Positions 38,401-52,700 of a stretch of 64,000 nt of DNA are shown here, one piece after another. A program made the translations under genes and the position numbers. Position 1 is the stretch's first letter; the number at the start of each line of letters is the position of its first letter. The DNA comes from Niebla homalea (lineage: Eukaryota > Ascomycota > Lecanoromycetes > Lecanorales > Ramalinaceae), in contig JAHGAU010000018.1 of NCBI GenBank assembly GCA_019925105.1, positions 1,054,001-1,118,000 of the forward strand. The letters run 5' to 3'. The notes below the pieces were generated by a model that was not told where the DNA came from, made no database searches, and saw only the letters and a program-made list of their open reading frames with translations.

Positions 38401-41254
38401 CTTTTTATTTTAATAAGTTTTAACTCTTTAAAAGGGGTTTATTATCGGGATTATCTTATTAATTATTTCGTATAATATTTTTATTATTTACTTTATAAAA
38501 AGGTAAATCCGGTCTTTATTATTTAATTAAAGGAGGTCCGTAAATTATATTGCTGTCTTTTCCGTTTTTATATAAATTTCTATTATTTTAGCCGTTTTTT
38601 ACGCTTTTTTTACCGGTGGTAATAAGGTTATATTAACGGTTTAATCTAAAGTTATTTATATTGGTATATAGTTTAAGTTATATTTTAAGTTTTTTTACGG
38701 CTTATACGTTATAACCGTATTAATAACCTTTTCCGTATTAAAGGTTAAATTAATCGTTATTTTAAACTTATAACTTTCCTATATAATAGTCTTTTATAAT
38801 ATTAATAATAAAAGGTTAATTTAAATAATAATTATTAATAGGTTATTTAATTTAATATAATTTATTATACGCTTTTTTTTTTTTATTCTATATATAATAA
38901 TATAAGTTAAAGTTTTTAAGTAATATATATTTTTTAAAGTAATTAAAACCTTTTTAAGTAACGGTATTATAAACGGTTTTTTTTTATTAACCAACGGCGG
39001 ATTATACGTATTATAAATATTAAGGTCGTTTTTAAGTCCTTTTCTTTCGTAATATGGAGTATATAAAGGTTTTTACCGTAATAAATAATATCCTAGCTAT
39101 TTATATTAAGCCATTTATTTATAAAGAAGTATATTCTGGTTATTTTATCCCCCTTAAAGGCTAAATAGAACCTTTTTTCCGGGTTAATAAATAAATATAT
39201 ATACGGGCTATATAGTAATTTTTATATTATTATAATATTAACGTCCTTAACTTTTTAAATTTAAATATCGGTATTATTACTTTAATCTTTTCGTTACGGA
39301 TATTATACTATATTACTTTTAAAAGCGTTAATATATTATATATTAATTTTTATAAAAACTTTTTATTTATATTTATTAAGTTATAAACTTCTTATTAAAG
39401 TTAAACGTTTTCTAGCTTAATATTTTCTTGGTTATTATTAAAAACGTAAAATAACTGACCCTTAAGGTTAAGATTATAAGGAGCTTCCTTTTTTTACTTT
39501 ATTTATTACCGTTATTTACCTTTTATTATCTAATTAATTAAGTTCACGTTTTAAGGCTGCCTTTAATTAATCCGTTGGATTAATTCCGTACGTATTATAT
39601 TATTGGATTTTTATAATTATCCGGGTTTCTTTACGTTTAATTTTTCTGGCTTTTATTATATACCTGGAATCTTATATTAAGTATCCTTTTTTATTATACG
39701 TAATATATTTAAATACGTCCTTTATAAGCCCTTTTATTATTAATTCTTTATATTTATAAATATTATAGCTTTTAATATAAACCGTATATTTTATAATATT
39801 AAAGTATTTTATAATAATATATTTATAAATTTTATATTTAAAATATTAATAAATTTCCGCCACTTTATTTTATAGTTAAATTATCTTAAGCGATCCCTTT
39901 TAATAATCTTTTTATTTAGGACGTTATTATATATTTTTATTAATATTACGCTTAATATAAAGGTAAAATACCTTTTATACGTTTTAAAGAGTTAAGTTTC
40001 CTTATTACCGGAGGAAGTTTATAATTAACGATCTTAAACCTTAAATAAAGAATTACGTTTTCTTTTTTTATATTCCTTAATATAATTTCTTTTTTAGTTT
40101 CTATAAAACGTAATAAATATATCTTATTTACTATAATAATAAATAATTATTTCAAAACTTTAATTAACTTATACTTTCCTTTATTAATTTAAATTTTAAA
40201 TTTTTTTAAGTTTTCTTTTATTTTTAATAACGTTATATTAAGGAAAATATCTTTACTTTATAACTTATGTACCGCGATAATTTATTCTATTAATAGTTCC
40301 GTTATTACCTTAAAAGCCTTTATTAATTATAATAGGTTTATTTCCGTAATTATGTTTTTTTCTTTATTATTAAATAGGTAAACCGTTATTATCTTCGTTT
40401 TTTTTAATACGGTTATTTTTTCCTCCGTTATCCTTTTATTTTCTGCCGCGGGTACCCTTTTTACCACCTTTATTACCTAGTTCTTTTTCGCTTAAAAGGT
40501 TATTGCCTTTATATTTTCGTTTTATACCCTTAATTTTAAGCTACTGTCTTTATTCTTTATTAACGCCCTTATTCCCGCCCCTTAAAAGCCCTATAAGTAT
40601 TCCGTTTCTTTTAGTTTTACCTTTATTTTTATATAAAAGTCTTTTACGTTTTTTAATTTAATTTATAATATCGGTTAAGTCTTTAACGTAATATCCTTCC
40701 ACTTTATTATAAAAAGTCCTTTTAAAGTCTTTACCGCCCCCTTTACCGCCCTTTCGCCCTCCTTTACCGGGCGATGTATTATCTCCGTTTCTTATTTTTA
40801 ATCCCTTAAGGTCCTATCCTTTTTACCAGCTTTATTTCCCTTTTATATACCTTTAATAATACTTTTACCGCGGTCTTTTTACCCTTTCCTCCTATTCGTA
40901 CCCTTCGTTATTAGTATTATACCGGCCTTCCTACCCCTTTATTTACTTATTACCTCCGTATTATTATTATACGTTTTATGCGTTTTAATATACGTATTTT
41001 ATTAACCTTAATTCCCTTATTTATTTTAAGCGTTATTTAACTTATTATTATTATATTGCCCGTACGTATCGTCGCCGTTTCTATTAATATAAGTTATTTA
41101 CCCGTTTATTACTTTATTTTTAATTATTACGTTATTTCTATTTATTATACTTAATATACTCCCCTTACTGTCATTAAAGCTTTACATATACGTATCGTTT
41201 TGGACCTCTAAGGTCCCTTTATTCGTCGCCATCGTCTTTCACCTGAAAAACCTC
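35445..41254 (-). mobile_element. LINE copy M5 (Tad1-like, subfamily A), full length
   Basis: Complete 5.81-kb minus-strand copy in P3 with a perfect 13-bp duplication, tttaaattaatat, at 35432-35444 and 41255-41267. The tail is a short run of TGAT/TAAT repeats at 35445-35461. The start codon is the complement of 41230-41232 and 41233-41254 is the leader. By comparison with P4, ORF1 is about 41232-39380 and ORF2 about 39360-35800. The reverse-transcriptase Asp pair is Asn-Asn (complement of 37281-37286). It is the third layer of nesting (M0, then P3, then M5). Confidence 0.94.
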
Positions 41255-41267
41255 TTTAAATTAATAT

Positions 41268-44200
41268 AATTATAAGATATAACGGTAAATATTTATTAAA
41301 AGTTTAAGTATTAAAAGTATAAATATATTATTATAAAATACCTTAATAACATAAAATACATAATATATATAAAAGAATATAATACGTATAAATATATAAA
41401 CTTAATAAGTAAACGTTTTATTAAGAATATTAATTAATATATAATATATAGAAAAAATAAATATTTAATATAAAATTCAAAATACTTAATAAAATTTAAG
41501 GAAGTTTAATATAAAGAAACTAAGATAACCGTTAAAGTTTAATAATATAATTTATATAAAGTAAAGTTAATAAGTTAATTATAAATAATTTTAAAATAAA
41601 AATAAAGTTAATTAAATAAAAAAATTAAAAATAATAATAAATAATATAAAGAAAAACAAGCTTATTATAATATTAATCCTTAAGTTTAATTACTTTAAAA
41701 TAATAATAATTATTATAAAGAAACCGGAATAAATAATATTTAACTTTAACGGGAAATTATTAATTTAAATAAAAATTAATAAAAAAAACTTAAACGGACG
41801 TTAATATATAATATAATAACGCTTTTGAAAATAATATAATTTAACGTATAAAATAAAATAAATAAATTAATATTATTAATATTTAAATTAAAAAAGGTAA
41901 AAAATATTAATATTATTATAATATAATTATATAATCCGTTTATATGTTCTTTAATTAATCCAGGAAAAAGGTTTTATTTAATATTTAAAGCAAATAAAAT
42001 AACTTAAACGTATTTCTTTAAAAATAAGAAATTAAATATAGATAATTAAAACGTTATTTATTATAACGGGAACTTATATATACTTTAAATTATACGGGAA
42101 GAAGACGTTAAGCGTAATTTGAATATCTATAATATTTACAATTTATTATTAATTAATAATATAAAGCCCTTAAAATATTTAATAAGTATATCTTATTAAG
42201 GGATTTTAATCTTTATTATATTATATAAAATAAAAGAAAACATATAACTAATTTTATTAAATTAAAACAATTATTAACGATAATTATCCGGTATAACTTT
42301 TTATTATTAATATTACGGGTAACTATAATATAAGAAAATCGTAAATTTAAAATAATAATTAACTTAACGTTTAATACGGAAAATATTATTAATAAAATAA
42401 TAATATATAAGTTATAAAAAGATAAAAAATATAATTTAAATTATATATTAATATAAATAACTTTAAATTAGTCGGTCAATATAATATTATTAATATTAAT
42501 AAAGAAAACGTAAAAAATAAGTAAAGAGAATAAGGTTTATATAAAAATAAAAAAGATAGTATTTTAATTAACGGGACTTTTTTAATTAACGGAACTTTTT
42601 TAATTTAATAATAAAAAATAAATTCATTTTTTTTATAAAGAATATAATAAAAGCGTCAAATAAAGTAATTAAAATAATAATCTTAATAATCTTAATAATA
42701 AAATTATCTTAATATATTAAAACTTATTAAAATAAAAAGTATATAGTAATAATTATAAAAAAAACCGTTAATTAAATAAATTATTAAATATAAAAATTAA
42801 AAAATACTTACTTAATTAAAAGAAACATAAAAAGAAAAAAAGAAAATTATTAATAAAATTAAATAAATATATTTTTGATTAATAATCTATTCTTTTACGG
42901 TTTTTTTTTATAAAATATAAAAGTTAATAAAGTTTAGAAAAAAATAAAACAGGAAATGTAAACTTATTTCTAAGTTTTTATTTTTAAAAAAGTTTAATAA
43001 TACGATAATTAATACTTTTAATAATAAAACTAAAATTCTTAAAAAGTATTTTTCCTTTTTCAATTACTTATTAATTTAATCGATATTAAGGGTATTATAT
43101 ACTTTAACTTAATAAATATAAATAAAAAAATAACCTTAAAAATAATAATTAAAGTAATTAATAAATTAAACAAGAATAAAATTTCCGGATTAAACGGAAT
43201 TTTAAGTAAATTTTTAATTATAATAATAATATTATTTAAGAAAGTTTTAATTTTTTTATTTTAAGTTTATTTTAAAATTAAACATTCTTTATAAAAGTTT
43301 AAAGAAATTAAACCGATAATCCTTAGGAAATTATCTAAATTAAATTATTTAAAAATAAAAATATATAGATTAATTATATTCCTATTTATATTAAAAAAGG
43401 TTTTAAAAACGGTAATAATAAAGATCCTTAATAATTACATTAAAAAATATAGACTTTTTTTAATTAATAAATAAGTATAAAAAGAAACCGGTTAATAAAA
43501 ACAGCCCTTAAAGGGCTAATAAATAGCGTATATATAATATAAAACTATAAAAAAAAGTATATTATAAACTTTTTTTCCTTAAATATTATAAATCCTTTTA
43601 ATAAAATTAATTATTAAAAATTATTATATAATTTATAAAGTAAAAGAATATGGTTTTTCTTTATATAATAAATTAAGAGTTTTTTAAATAATTAAATAAC
43701 GTTTATTAATTTAAAATAAAAAATAAACTTAATAATACCCGTTATAACCGGGATTCTTAAAGTATTATTTACTTCTTTTATTTTATTTTTATTTTTTAAT
43801 AACCCGTTAATTAAAAACTTAATTAAATTAAAGTAAAAAATCTAAGTTAAAAGGTTTGTTAACGATATTTATTTTTTAAAATATAATATATTTATTTATA
43901 TAAATTATTTAAAATTAAAATAAATATATAAAACTTATTTATATTAATTAAAAATATATAAAGCTTAATTTATTCCGTATAAATATAAATTTATTTATAT
44001 AATAAAGAATCCGAAGTTATATAATATAATAACTATAATAAAGTTAAATAATATTATAATAAAATCGGATTTTAATATTAAAATATTTAATTTTTAAATC
44101 GTTAAAAAACTTAATTAAAAAGATTACATAAAAAAGGATTAAAAGAAAATAACTCTATAAGAATTTTTTTTTATTTATTTTATAACTTTAAGGTAAAAAA

Positions 44201-45677
44201 TTATTTTATAAAAGATTAAAACCATTTATTAAATAATAATAAAGTTTATAATAACGTATATAATAATTATTTGATATATATTAAAAAATATGTGTAAATA
44301 TAAAATATATTTAAATATAAGAAAAAACTTATTTAATAATTATAAAAGTTTAAAACCGATACTTAAAAATAATTAATAAAGCGTATAAAATAACCTTTAA
44401 CTTAATATTAAAATTTGAAGTTTTTATATTATTAATAAAGTTAATTTTTTATTAAGTAATTAGTTAAATACAACTTAAAAAAAAATATATATCCGATTAC
44501 GGTAATAAGAAATAAATATATTTATTAAAATTATAAAAAGTTTTAAATAAGAAAGAATAAAAAAACAATATAATTTTTTTTTTTACTGAAATTAAATTAA
44601 AATAAATTAAAAAGGAAATTAACTTAATTTATATTTAAAAGGTTAACGTAAAAATATATAAACTTTTACTTGAAATAAAAACGGCAATAATTAAAAGAAT
44701 TATAAAAATAAAATTAATAACAATTATTTTATAAATTATAATATAATAAATAAAGTAATAATATAAATATAAAGAATTAATTCCTTAAAAATAATAATGT
44801 TTAACCTTAAATAAAAACGAGGTTATTAATAAATATTTCCGGTATTATAAGATTATAAGGAAAAAGAATAATATATTAACGATTTAACGTAAAATAAATA
44901 AAAATAATTTAACTTATTTTTTATTATTATATATATTAATAATTAAACGGATATTAATTATAAGTATAAATAAAAGAAGTAAAATACTATTTATATATTT
45001 ATTTCTTACTTATTATTTATAAAGTTTAGATTAAAATTAATTAAAAAAACCGGGATTAACGATTATTATTAAATACTTATTATTAAAAAGGGTCTTAAAA
45101 TAATCATTAAGTTTATAATAATTTATTAATTTATTATTATAATTTAATTTAACCGGTAAAATAAATAAAGTAATTAAAAATTTAATTAAAAAACTTTATT
45201 ATTAACCCGGAAATAAAAATAATAACGGAAAGGCTATATTTAATAAAGGTTTAAAACCGTAAATACCGGAGTAATATAAGAAATAATGTTGCGTTAATTA
45301 ACGGAATCATATAAATAAAGTAATAATAATATATATATTAATAAAAATCTTTAAATATATAATCGGAAATTTTAATATAAAATGGATTTATAAAATAACG
45401 GAAAAATAATAAATCCAAAAGTAACCTTTAAGAGGATTTAATCGTAATGTTATAGGTCTTCTTGGAAAAAATATATAAATAAATTATTACTTTTTAAATA
45501 ACTATAAATATTATTAACTTTTAAAATAAAAACAAAGGTTAAATAAATATAGGTTTTTATTCTTAACGTTATAAATATCGGGTTTTTATAGTTATTAATA
45601 AAATTAAATAACCGATTATTAAAGAACCCCGGAATTAACTTAATTAAATCCATAATATAAATTAATTAATGAATTAA
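41268..45677 (+). mobile_element. LINE copy P3, remainder to 3' tail
   Basis: P3 resumes with the zinc-knuckle region and runs through the endonuclease and reverse transcriptase to the tail (45661-45677, decayed AATT/AATG repeats). Target duplications of P3 are ttaagaatcttattt (34119-34133) and ttaagaatcttactt (45678-45692), one C->T apart. The G-I-P-Q-G-S-P block is visible with changes at about 43750 and is followed by ILFLFFNNPLI. The catalytic site reads F-V-N-D (43855-43866), keeping the second Asp. An 18-bp tandem duplication unique to this copy lies at about 42563-42598. Total length without M5 is about 5.7 kb. The minus-strand open frame at 45450-45653 is antisense. Confidence 0.9.
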
Positions 45678-45985
45678 TTAAGAATCTTACTTTATTTATT
45701 TTATTTTATATATTATATTAATTATTTTTAAAAGTATTAATATATTATATATTAATTTCCGTTAAAACATTTTTATTAAGTTTTATTTAAGTTATTAAAT
45801 TTTTATTAAAATTAAATATTATGTATTTTAATTTTTTTATAATCATTATTATTATTTTAAAACGATCAAACTTAAAAATTAATATTATAATAAGTTTTTT
45901 ATTTTTTATATTTTTTATTATCGTTTTTAATTTATTTTTATCCAATTAACTTTATTTTTATTTTAAAATTATCTTTGTTTAATTT
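45678..45985 (-). mobile_element. LINE copy M0, second fragment
   Basis: Minus-strand LINE sequence between P3 and M6, continuing M0 and aligning with M1 from about 3010 to 3270 (endonuclease region). The first 15 bases are P3's target duplication, and the last 12, tttgtttaattt (45974-45985), are that of M6. It shows very strong A+T bias. Confidence 0.8.
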
Positions 45986-47891
45986 GATTAATTAATTAAT
46001 TTATACTACGGATTTAATTAAGCTAATTCCGGCGTTCCTTAATACGCAACCTTTTAGCCTTATTAATAACCGTAAAAACCTAACGTTTATAACGTTAAAG
46101 TAAAAACCGGTATTTACCAGGTTTTTACCCTTTATTTTTTAAGGTAAAGGATATTAACGGTTGTTTAAAAAATAATAATTTATTTATATACTTCCTATAT
46201 TTTAACTTCCCTAAGAAAATCTATAATATTATGATTATATCTTTATAAAAATTATATTTAAACTTATTATTCTTTTACTCCTTTATATATTTATATTATT
46301 TTAACCTTACGTAGTACCTTTAAATATCTTTATTAATACTTATATACTTAATATATACCTTTTTCATATTATTATTATTATTAATTCCTTTAAAGACTTT
46401 TAATAAACGTTTATTATTATATTTTTATAATTATAAAAGATACTTTCCGGTTTATATAATTAATATAACCGGTTTTTATTTCTTTTTTCCTTCCTTAATT
46501 AATAATAGGCCTTTTCCGTAAAGTCTTTAATAATTTTATTTATCTTTATAATAAAATTAAATTATAATAATAATCCGGTAAATATTATAAACTTAATAAT
46601 TATCCGGATATTTTACTTTATAAATAATATTTAACGGTAATTATAAATATTAACTTTTATTATAAGTCTTAACTTAATTTCCGTAAATAAAAAATAAAAA
46701 ATAAAAATATATATAGTATTTTACTTTTTTTATTAATATTTATATCCGGCGTTTATCCGATTTCTAATATATATAATAAATAAGAAATACGTTAAACTAT
46801 TTTTACCCGTCCGGAGTTAAATCGTTAATATATTATTACCCTTTTTTATAATATTATAGCAGCGGAAATACTTATTAATAATCTTTTTATTGTTAAAAGC
46901 TAAATAATAATAACCTTAAAATATAAAATCTTTATATTTCCGTTAACGTTTAATTTATTTTATCGTAACTTATAAAATAATTATTATAACTTTTATTCTT
47001 TAAATCTTTTTAATTTTAATCTTTCTTATACTTAACGGGAGTTTATATATATTTAAATTAACCTCCGGGATACCGGTAAACTTAACTTTTTATATCTTTA
47101 CTTTATCTTAATAAGAAAAAGAATAAATATCCTTAATTTATTCTTTTTAATTTAAGGCTTATTAAGATTTTAGCGGATCCGCCTGTTTCCTATTATCGTA
47201 ATTAAATATATATATCTTTTTAATTTTACTTAAATAATTATTTAATTTAATAAGATTTTAATTAACGGTATAAAAACCTTAAACTTTAATACCGGGATAA
47301 AGGTTACTTTATAAGTATTATTAATTATTTTTAAATATTGGTTCTAAACTTTTTATAATATTTAAATAAGCTTTTTTTATATTTTAGAATATTTTTAAAT
47401 ATATATTATAATTAACTTTATTATAACTTAATAAATAGTTTAAGCCTTTTATAACGTAATTCTTTATATTAATACGGTAAGATAAATAAAGCCTTTTTCC
47501 TATAAAGTTATTTTTCTAAAAAATTTTCTTATATAGTCCTTTTAATTAAGTTTCTTATTTACTTAAAGGTTAAAGACTTTAATATTGGTATCCGGCTTTA
47601 CTTTAATTTTACTTAAATTTATTATAACTATTATCTTATATAATTTTAAGCTCTTAATTATATAAATAAATTTATATTTATATAATTTAAATTAAGCTTT
47701 ATAAGTTCTTACTTATTAAAAATAAACTCTATAAGTTTATTTCAATTTTAAATAATTTATACGTATAAAGGTATTATAGGTTAAAAAATAAACGTTATTA
47801 ATAAAGTTTTCAACTTCAACCTTTTATTTTAACTTAATAAATTCCTTAATTAATAAATTGTTAAAAAATAAAAAAATAATATAAAAGAAAT
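45986..47891 (-). mobile_element. LINE copy M6 (subfamily A), 3' segment
   Basis: 3' end and tail of a minus-strand copy inserted in M0. The tail at 45986-46003 is decayed TTAA repeats. It extends into the reverse transcriptase, where the Asp pair is Asn-Asn (complement of 47794-47799). It is split by P4; atataaaagaaat (47879-47891) is P4's target duplication. Target duplications of M6 itself are tttgtttaattt (45974-45985) and tttatttaattt (63184-63195), one G->A apart. It is the only nested LINE here inserted in the same orientation as its host. Confidence 0.9.
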
Positions 47892-47912
47892 GATATATAA
47901 GTTATAAGAGGG

Positions 47913-49700
47913 ATGGCGACGAATAAAGGGACCTTAAAGGTCCAAAACGATGCGTATATGTATAGCTCTCGTAATAATAAAGGAAGTATATTAAGTACGA
48001 TAAATAGAAGTAACGTAATAATAAAGAATAAAGTAATAAACGGGTAAATAACTTATATTAATAGAAACGGTAATAACGTATACGGGTAATATAATAATAA
48101 TAAGTTAAATAACGCTTAAAATAAATAAGGGAATTAAGGTTAATAAAATACGCGTATTAAGGCGCGTAAAACGTATAATAATAATACGAAGGTAATAAGT
48201 AAATAAAGGGGTAAAAAAGCCGTTATAATATTAACGGCAAAAAGTATAGGCGGGGGGAAAAGCCAGGAAAATTAAGATAAAAGTATTATTAAGGATATAT
48301 AAAAAGGAAATAAAATTAATAAGAAAGATAAGACCTTAAAGGATTAAAAATAAAAGCCGGAAACGATATATCGCCCAATAAATAAAGGTAAAAAAGCGGT
48401 AAAAAAGGTAATAAAAACCTTAAAAAAACTCTTTACGGTAAAATGGAAGGATATTACGTTAAAGACTTAACCGATATTACGGATTAAGTTAAAAAACATA
48501 AAGGACTTCTATATAGAAGTAAGGGTAAAAATAGGGAAAACGGAACGGTTACGGGGCTTTTAAGGGGCGGTAATAAAGGCATTAATAAAGGGTAAAGAAG
48601 GCGGCTTAAGGTTAAGTATATAAAATAAAAATATAAAGGTAACGGCCCCTTAAATAAAAAAAAGCTAAACAATAAAAATAATAAAAAGAATACTTACGGT
48701 AAACAATAAAGAAATAACGGAAAAGAAAGTAACTATATTAAAAAACGAGGATAATAACGGTCTGCCTATTTAATAATAAAAAAAGGAACGTAATTACGGA
48801 AATAAACTTATTATAATTAATAAAGGTTTTTAAAGTAATAACGGAATTATAAATAAAATAAATTATCGTAATATATAAATAATAAAATAAGTATATCTTC
48901 CTTAATATAACGTCTTTAAAAATAAAAGAAAGCTTAAAAAGGTTTAAGGCTTAAGTTAATAAAAAGAATATAAGTTAATTAAGGTTTTAAGGTAATTATT
49001 TATTATTACGGTAAATAAGATATACTTATTACGTTTTATAAAAGCCAAGAAAAAGGTTATATTAAAAAATATAAAAAGAAAAAATACGGTTTATTACCTA
49101 AAGCTTAAAATTATTAATTATAAGCTTTTTTTAGTAACAAAAAGACTTAACTCTTTAAAATATATAAAGAAATATTTTATTATTATATTAAGCGTAACAT
49201 TAATAAAGATATATAATTATATCTTAAATAAAAGGATTATTAAAGGGGATTTCTTAAAACAACTTAATTATAAAATAAGGCAGCGGATATTTATTAATAT
49301 TTTAATTATTAAGATTATAAATATATTATTATAAAATACCTTAATATTATAAAATATATAGTTTACGTTAAGGATTATAATACCTATAAATATATAAAGT
49401 TAATAATTAAAAAGCTTATAAAAGGTATACTTAAATACGTTACGTATAATAAGGAGGGATATTTAATATAAGATTTTAAATATATAATAAAAGTTAAAAA
49501 ATTAAATATAAAGAAACCCGGATAACCGTAAGAATCTAATAATATAATACCTATAAAATTGGTTAAATAAATTAATTAAAGGTAATTTTAAAACGCAGGG
49601 TTAATTAATTAATTAATAAGGGGTAAATAATAATAATAAATAAAGTAAAGAAAAAGAAATTCTTTATAATCTTAACCTTAAAAGCTGGCCGTTTTACGTT
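47913..49700 (+). pseudogene. ORF1 (Gag-like, zinc-knuckle protein) of LINE P4, destroyed
   Basis: ORF1 of Tad1-like LINEs encodes an RNA-binding protein that coats the transcript. Here it opens at 47913 with MATNKGTLKVQNDAYMYSS and meets a stop after about 44 codons; many more follow. A basic, Gly/Lys/Asn-rich middle (about 48530-48700) is followed by two zinc knuckles at 49298-49339 (spacing 2-4-4) and 49355-49393 (spacing 2-3-4). All eight ligand positions read Tyr (TAT or TAC), exactly what CA->TA and TG->TA changes make of His and Cys codons. The 3' border is a guess. The minus-strand open frame at 48484-48672 is antisense. Confidence 0.78.
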
Positions 49701-49789
49701 TTTAATAATAATTAAGAAGGTATTAAGCTAAAAAACGTTTAATTTTAATAAGAACTCCGGAACTTAAACGGATATAAAAAAGGGAACTT

Positions 49790-52700
49790 TTATAAAGGTT
49801 GATATATAATATATTAATACTTTTAAGAATAATATAATATAACGTCCGTAACGAAAAAATTAAAATAATAATATTAATACTTAAGTTTAAAGAAGTTAAA
49901 AACGTTAATATTATAATAATATAAAAATTACCGTATAACTTATATATATATTTATTTATTAACCCAGAAGAAGGGTTTTATTTAACGTTTAAGGGAAATA
50001 AAATAATTAAAATATATTTCTTTATAAATAAGCGGCTTAACGTAAATAATTAAAATATTATTTATTATAATAAGAACCTTTATATATTCCGTATTATAAA
50101 AAAAAAGAATTTAAAAAGCAATTTTAATATTTATAATACGTATAACCCGCTGCCGGTTAATAAAAAAGGATTTATTACGATATTATTATTTGAAGAAATC
50201 TTAATTATCTTAAGTAAGTATATATTGCTTAAAGACATTAATTTATATTATTATATATAGAATAAAAAAAGGTATATAATAAATTATATTAAATTTAATA
50301 ACTTATTAATAATTATTACTTAATTTAACTTCTTATTATTAATATTATAAAAGATTATTATATAAAAGAATTATAAGTTTAAAATAATAATTAATTTAAC
50401 CTTTAATATAAAAGGGATTATTAACGCCGTTATAATATATAAGTTATAAAAGGACTTAAAATATAGCTTAAATTATATATTAATATAAATAATTTTAAAT
50501 TAAATTATTAATACGATTTTATTATTATTAATAAAAAGGATATAAAAACGGTTAAGGAAATAAAGGTTTCTATAAAAACGGGGAAACAATAATATAGTTC
50601 GCGGATTTCCCTTAATTAAATAATAAAGATTAAATTAATTTTTTTATAAAGCGAATAATAAAGGTATTAAATGAAATAATCGATAAAATAATCCCGGTAA
50701 TAAAGCTTTCTTAAAGAATTAAAACCTATTAAAATAAAGGATATATAACCATAACCGTAAAAGTAAAAAGGTTAATTAAGTAAACTTTTAAATATAGGAA
50801 TTAAAAGATACTTAATTAATTAAGGGTTACTTAAAAGAAAAAGGAAAGGATTATTAAGAAAATTGAGTAAATATATTTTTAATTTACGGTATATAACTTA
50901 ACGGTTTTACCTTATAATATTTAAAAGTTAATAAAACATAAAAAAAATTAAAATAAGAGATTAAAGTTTACTTTTAAATTCCCGCTTTTTAAAAGATAGA
51001 ATAATATATTAATTAATACTTTTAACGGTAAAATCGAAGCCTTTAAAAAGTATTTTTCCCCTTTCCGTTAAAAGTTAATTTAAACGATATTAATAACGTT
51101 ACGTACTTTAACCCCGTATTATTAAATAAAATAATAATATAAAATATAATAATTAAAGTAATTAATAAATTAAAGAAAAATAAAGCCTTAAGATTAAATA
51201 AGATTTTTAATAAATTCTTATTAATAATAGCCTTATTATTTAAAAGGATTTTTATTTATCTTTTTTAAATATATTTTAATATCGGTTATTACATATATAA
51301 GTTTAAGGAAATAAAGACGATTATCCTTAAGAAGTTTATGAAGTTAAATTACTTTAAAGTAAAGTCTTATAGATTTATTATATTCCTTTATACGTTAAAA
51401 AAAGCCTTAAAGATAATAATAATAAAGATCCTTAATAATTATATAAAGAATTACGGACTTCTCTTTAATTAATAAATAAAAACAAGGAAAAATCGATTAA
51501 TAAAAATAGCTCTTAAAGGATTAATCGACGGTATATATACGGTATAAGGTTACGGGAAAAAGCATATTACAAATCTTTTTTCTTTCAATATTATAAATAT
51601 TTTTAATAAAACAAATTATTAAAGATTACTATATAATTAAAAAAAAAGGGGATATTATCCTTTTTAATTAAATAAACGAAAAATTTTTTAAGCGATTAAG
51701 CTATATTGATTAACTTAAAATAAAAGATAAGCTTAATAAAATTTATTATAATAAAGATTCTTTAAGAATTATTTATTTTTTTTTTATATTATTCTTCTTC
51801 TCTAATAATTTATTAATTAAAAAGCTTATTAAATTAAAATAAAAAGTTTAAATTAAAGGCTTTATTAATAACGTTTACCTTTTAACTCATAGTATTTTTC
51901 TATATATAAATTATTTAAAATTAAAATAAATTTATAAAGTTTATCTTCGGTAAATAAGAACTTACGGGGCTTAATTCGTATTATATAAATATAAATTTAT
52001 TTATATAATTAAAAGCTTAAAGCTATATAATATAATAATTATAATAAACTTAAGTAAAATTACGGTAAAGCCGGATATTAATATTAAAGTCCTTAACCTT
52101 TGAGTAAATAAGAAGCTTAATTAAAAGGACTATATAAGAAAGGTTTAAAAGAAAATAACTTTATATAAAAAAGGCCTTATTTATCTTATTATATTAATAT
52201 AAAGAGTTACGTTATAAAAGGCCCGGATTATTTATTAAATTGTAATAAAGTTAATTATAATATACGTTATAATTATCTAATATATACTTAAGGATACTTT
52301 AAGATATAAGAAAAAGTTTATTTAAATATTATAAAAAGTCCAGAACCGATATTTATAAATAATTAACGGTATTTATAAAATAACTTTTATCCCGGTATTA
52401 AAATTTAAGGTTTTTATACCGTTAATTAAGGTTTTATTAAATTAAATAATTACTTAAATAAAGTTAAAGAAATATATATATTTAATTACGATAATAAGAA
52501 ATAAGTGAATCTATTAGAATCTTAATAAGTTTTAAGTTAAAAAAAGTAAATTAAGGATATTTATCCCCTTTCTTATTAAAATAAAGTAAAAATAAATTAA
52601 AAAGGAAGTTAACCTTACCGGTATCCCGGAGGTTAATTTAAGCGTATATAAACTCCCATTAAATGTAAAAGAAACCGAGATTAAAAGGATTTAAAGGATA

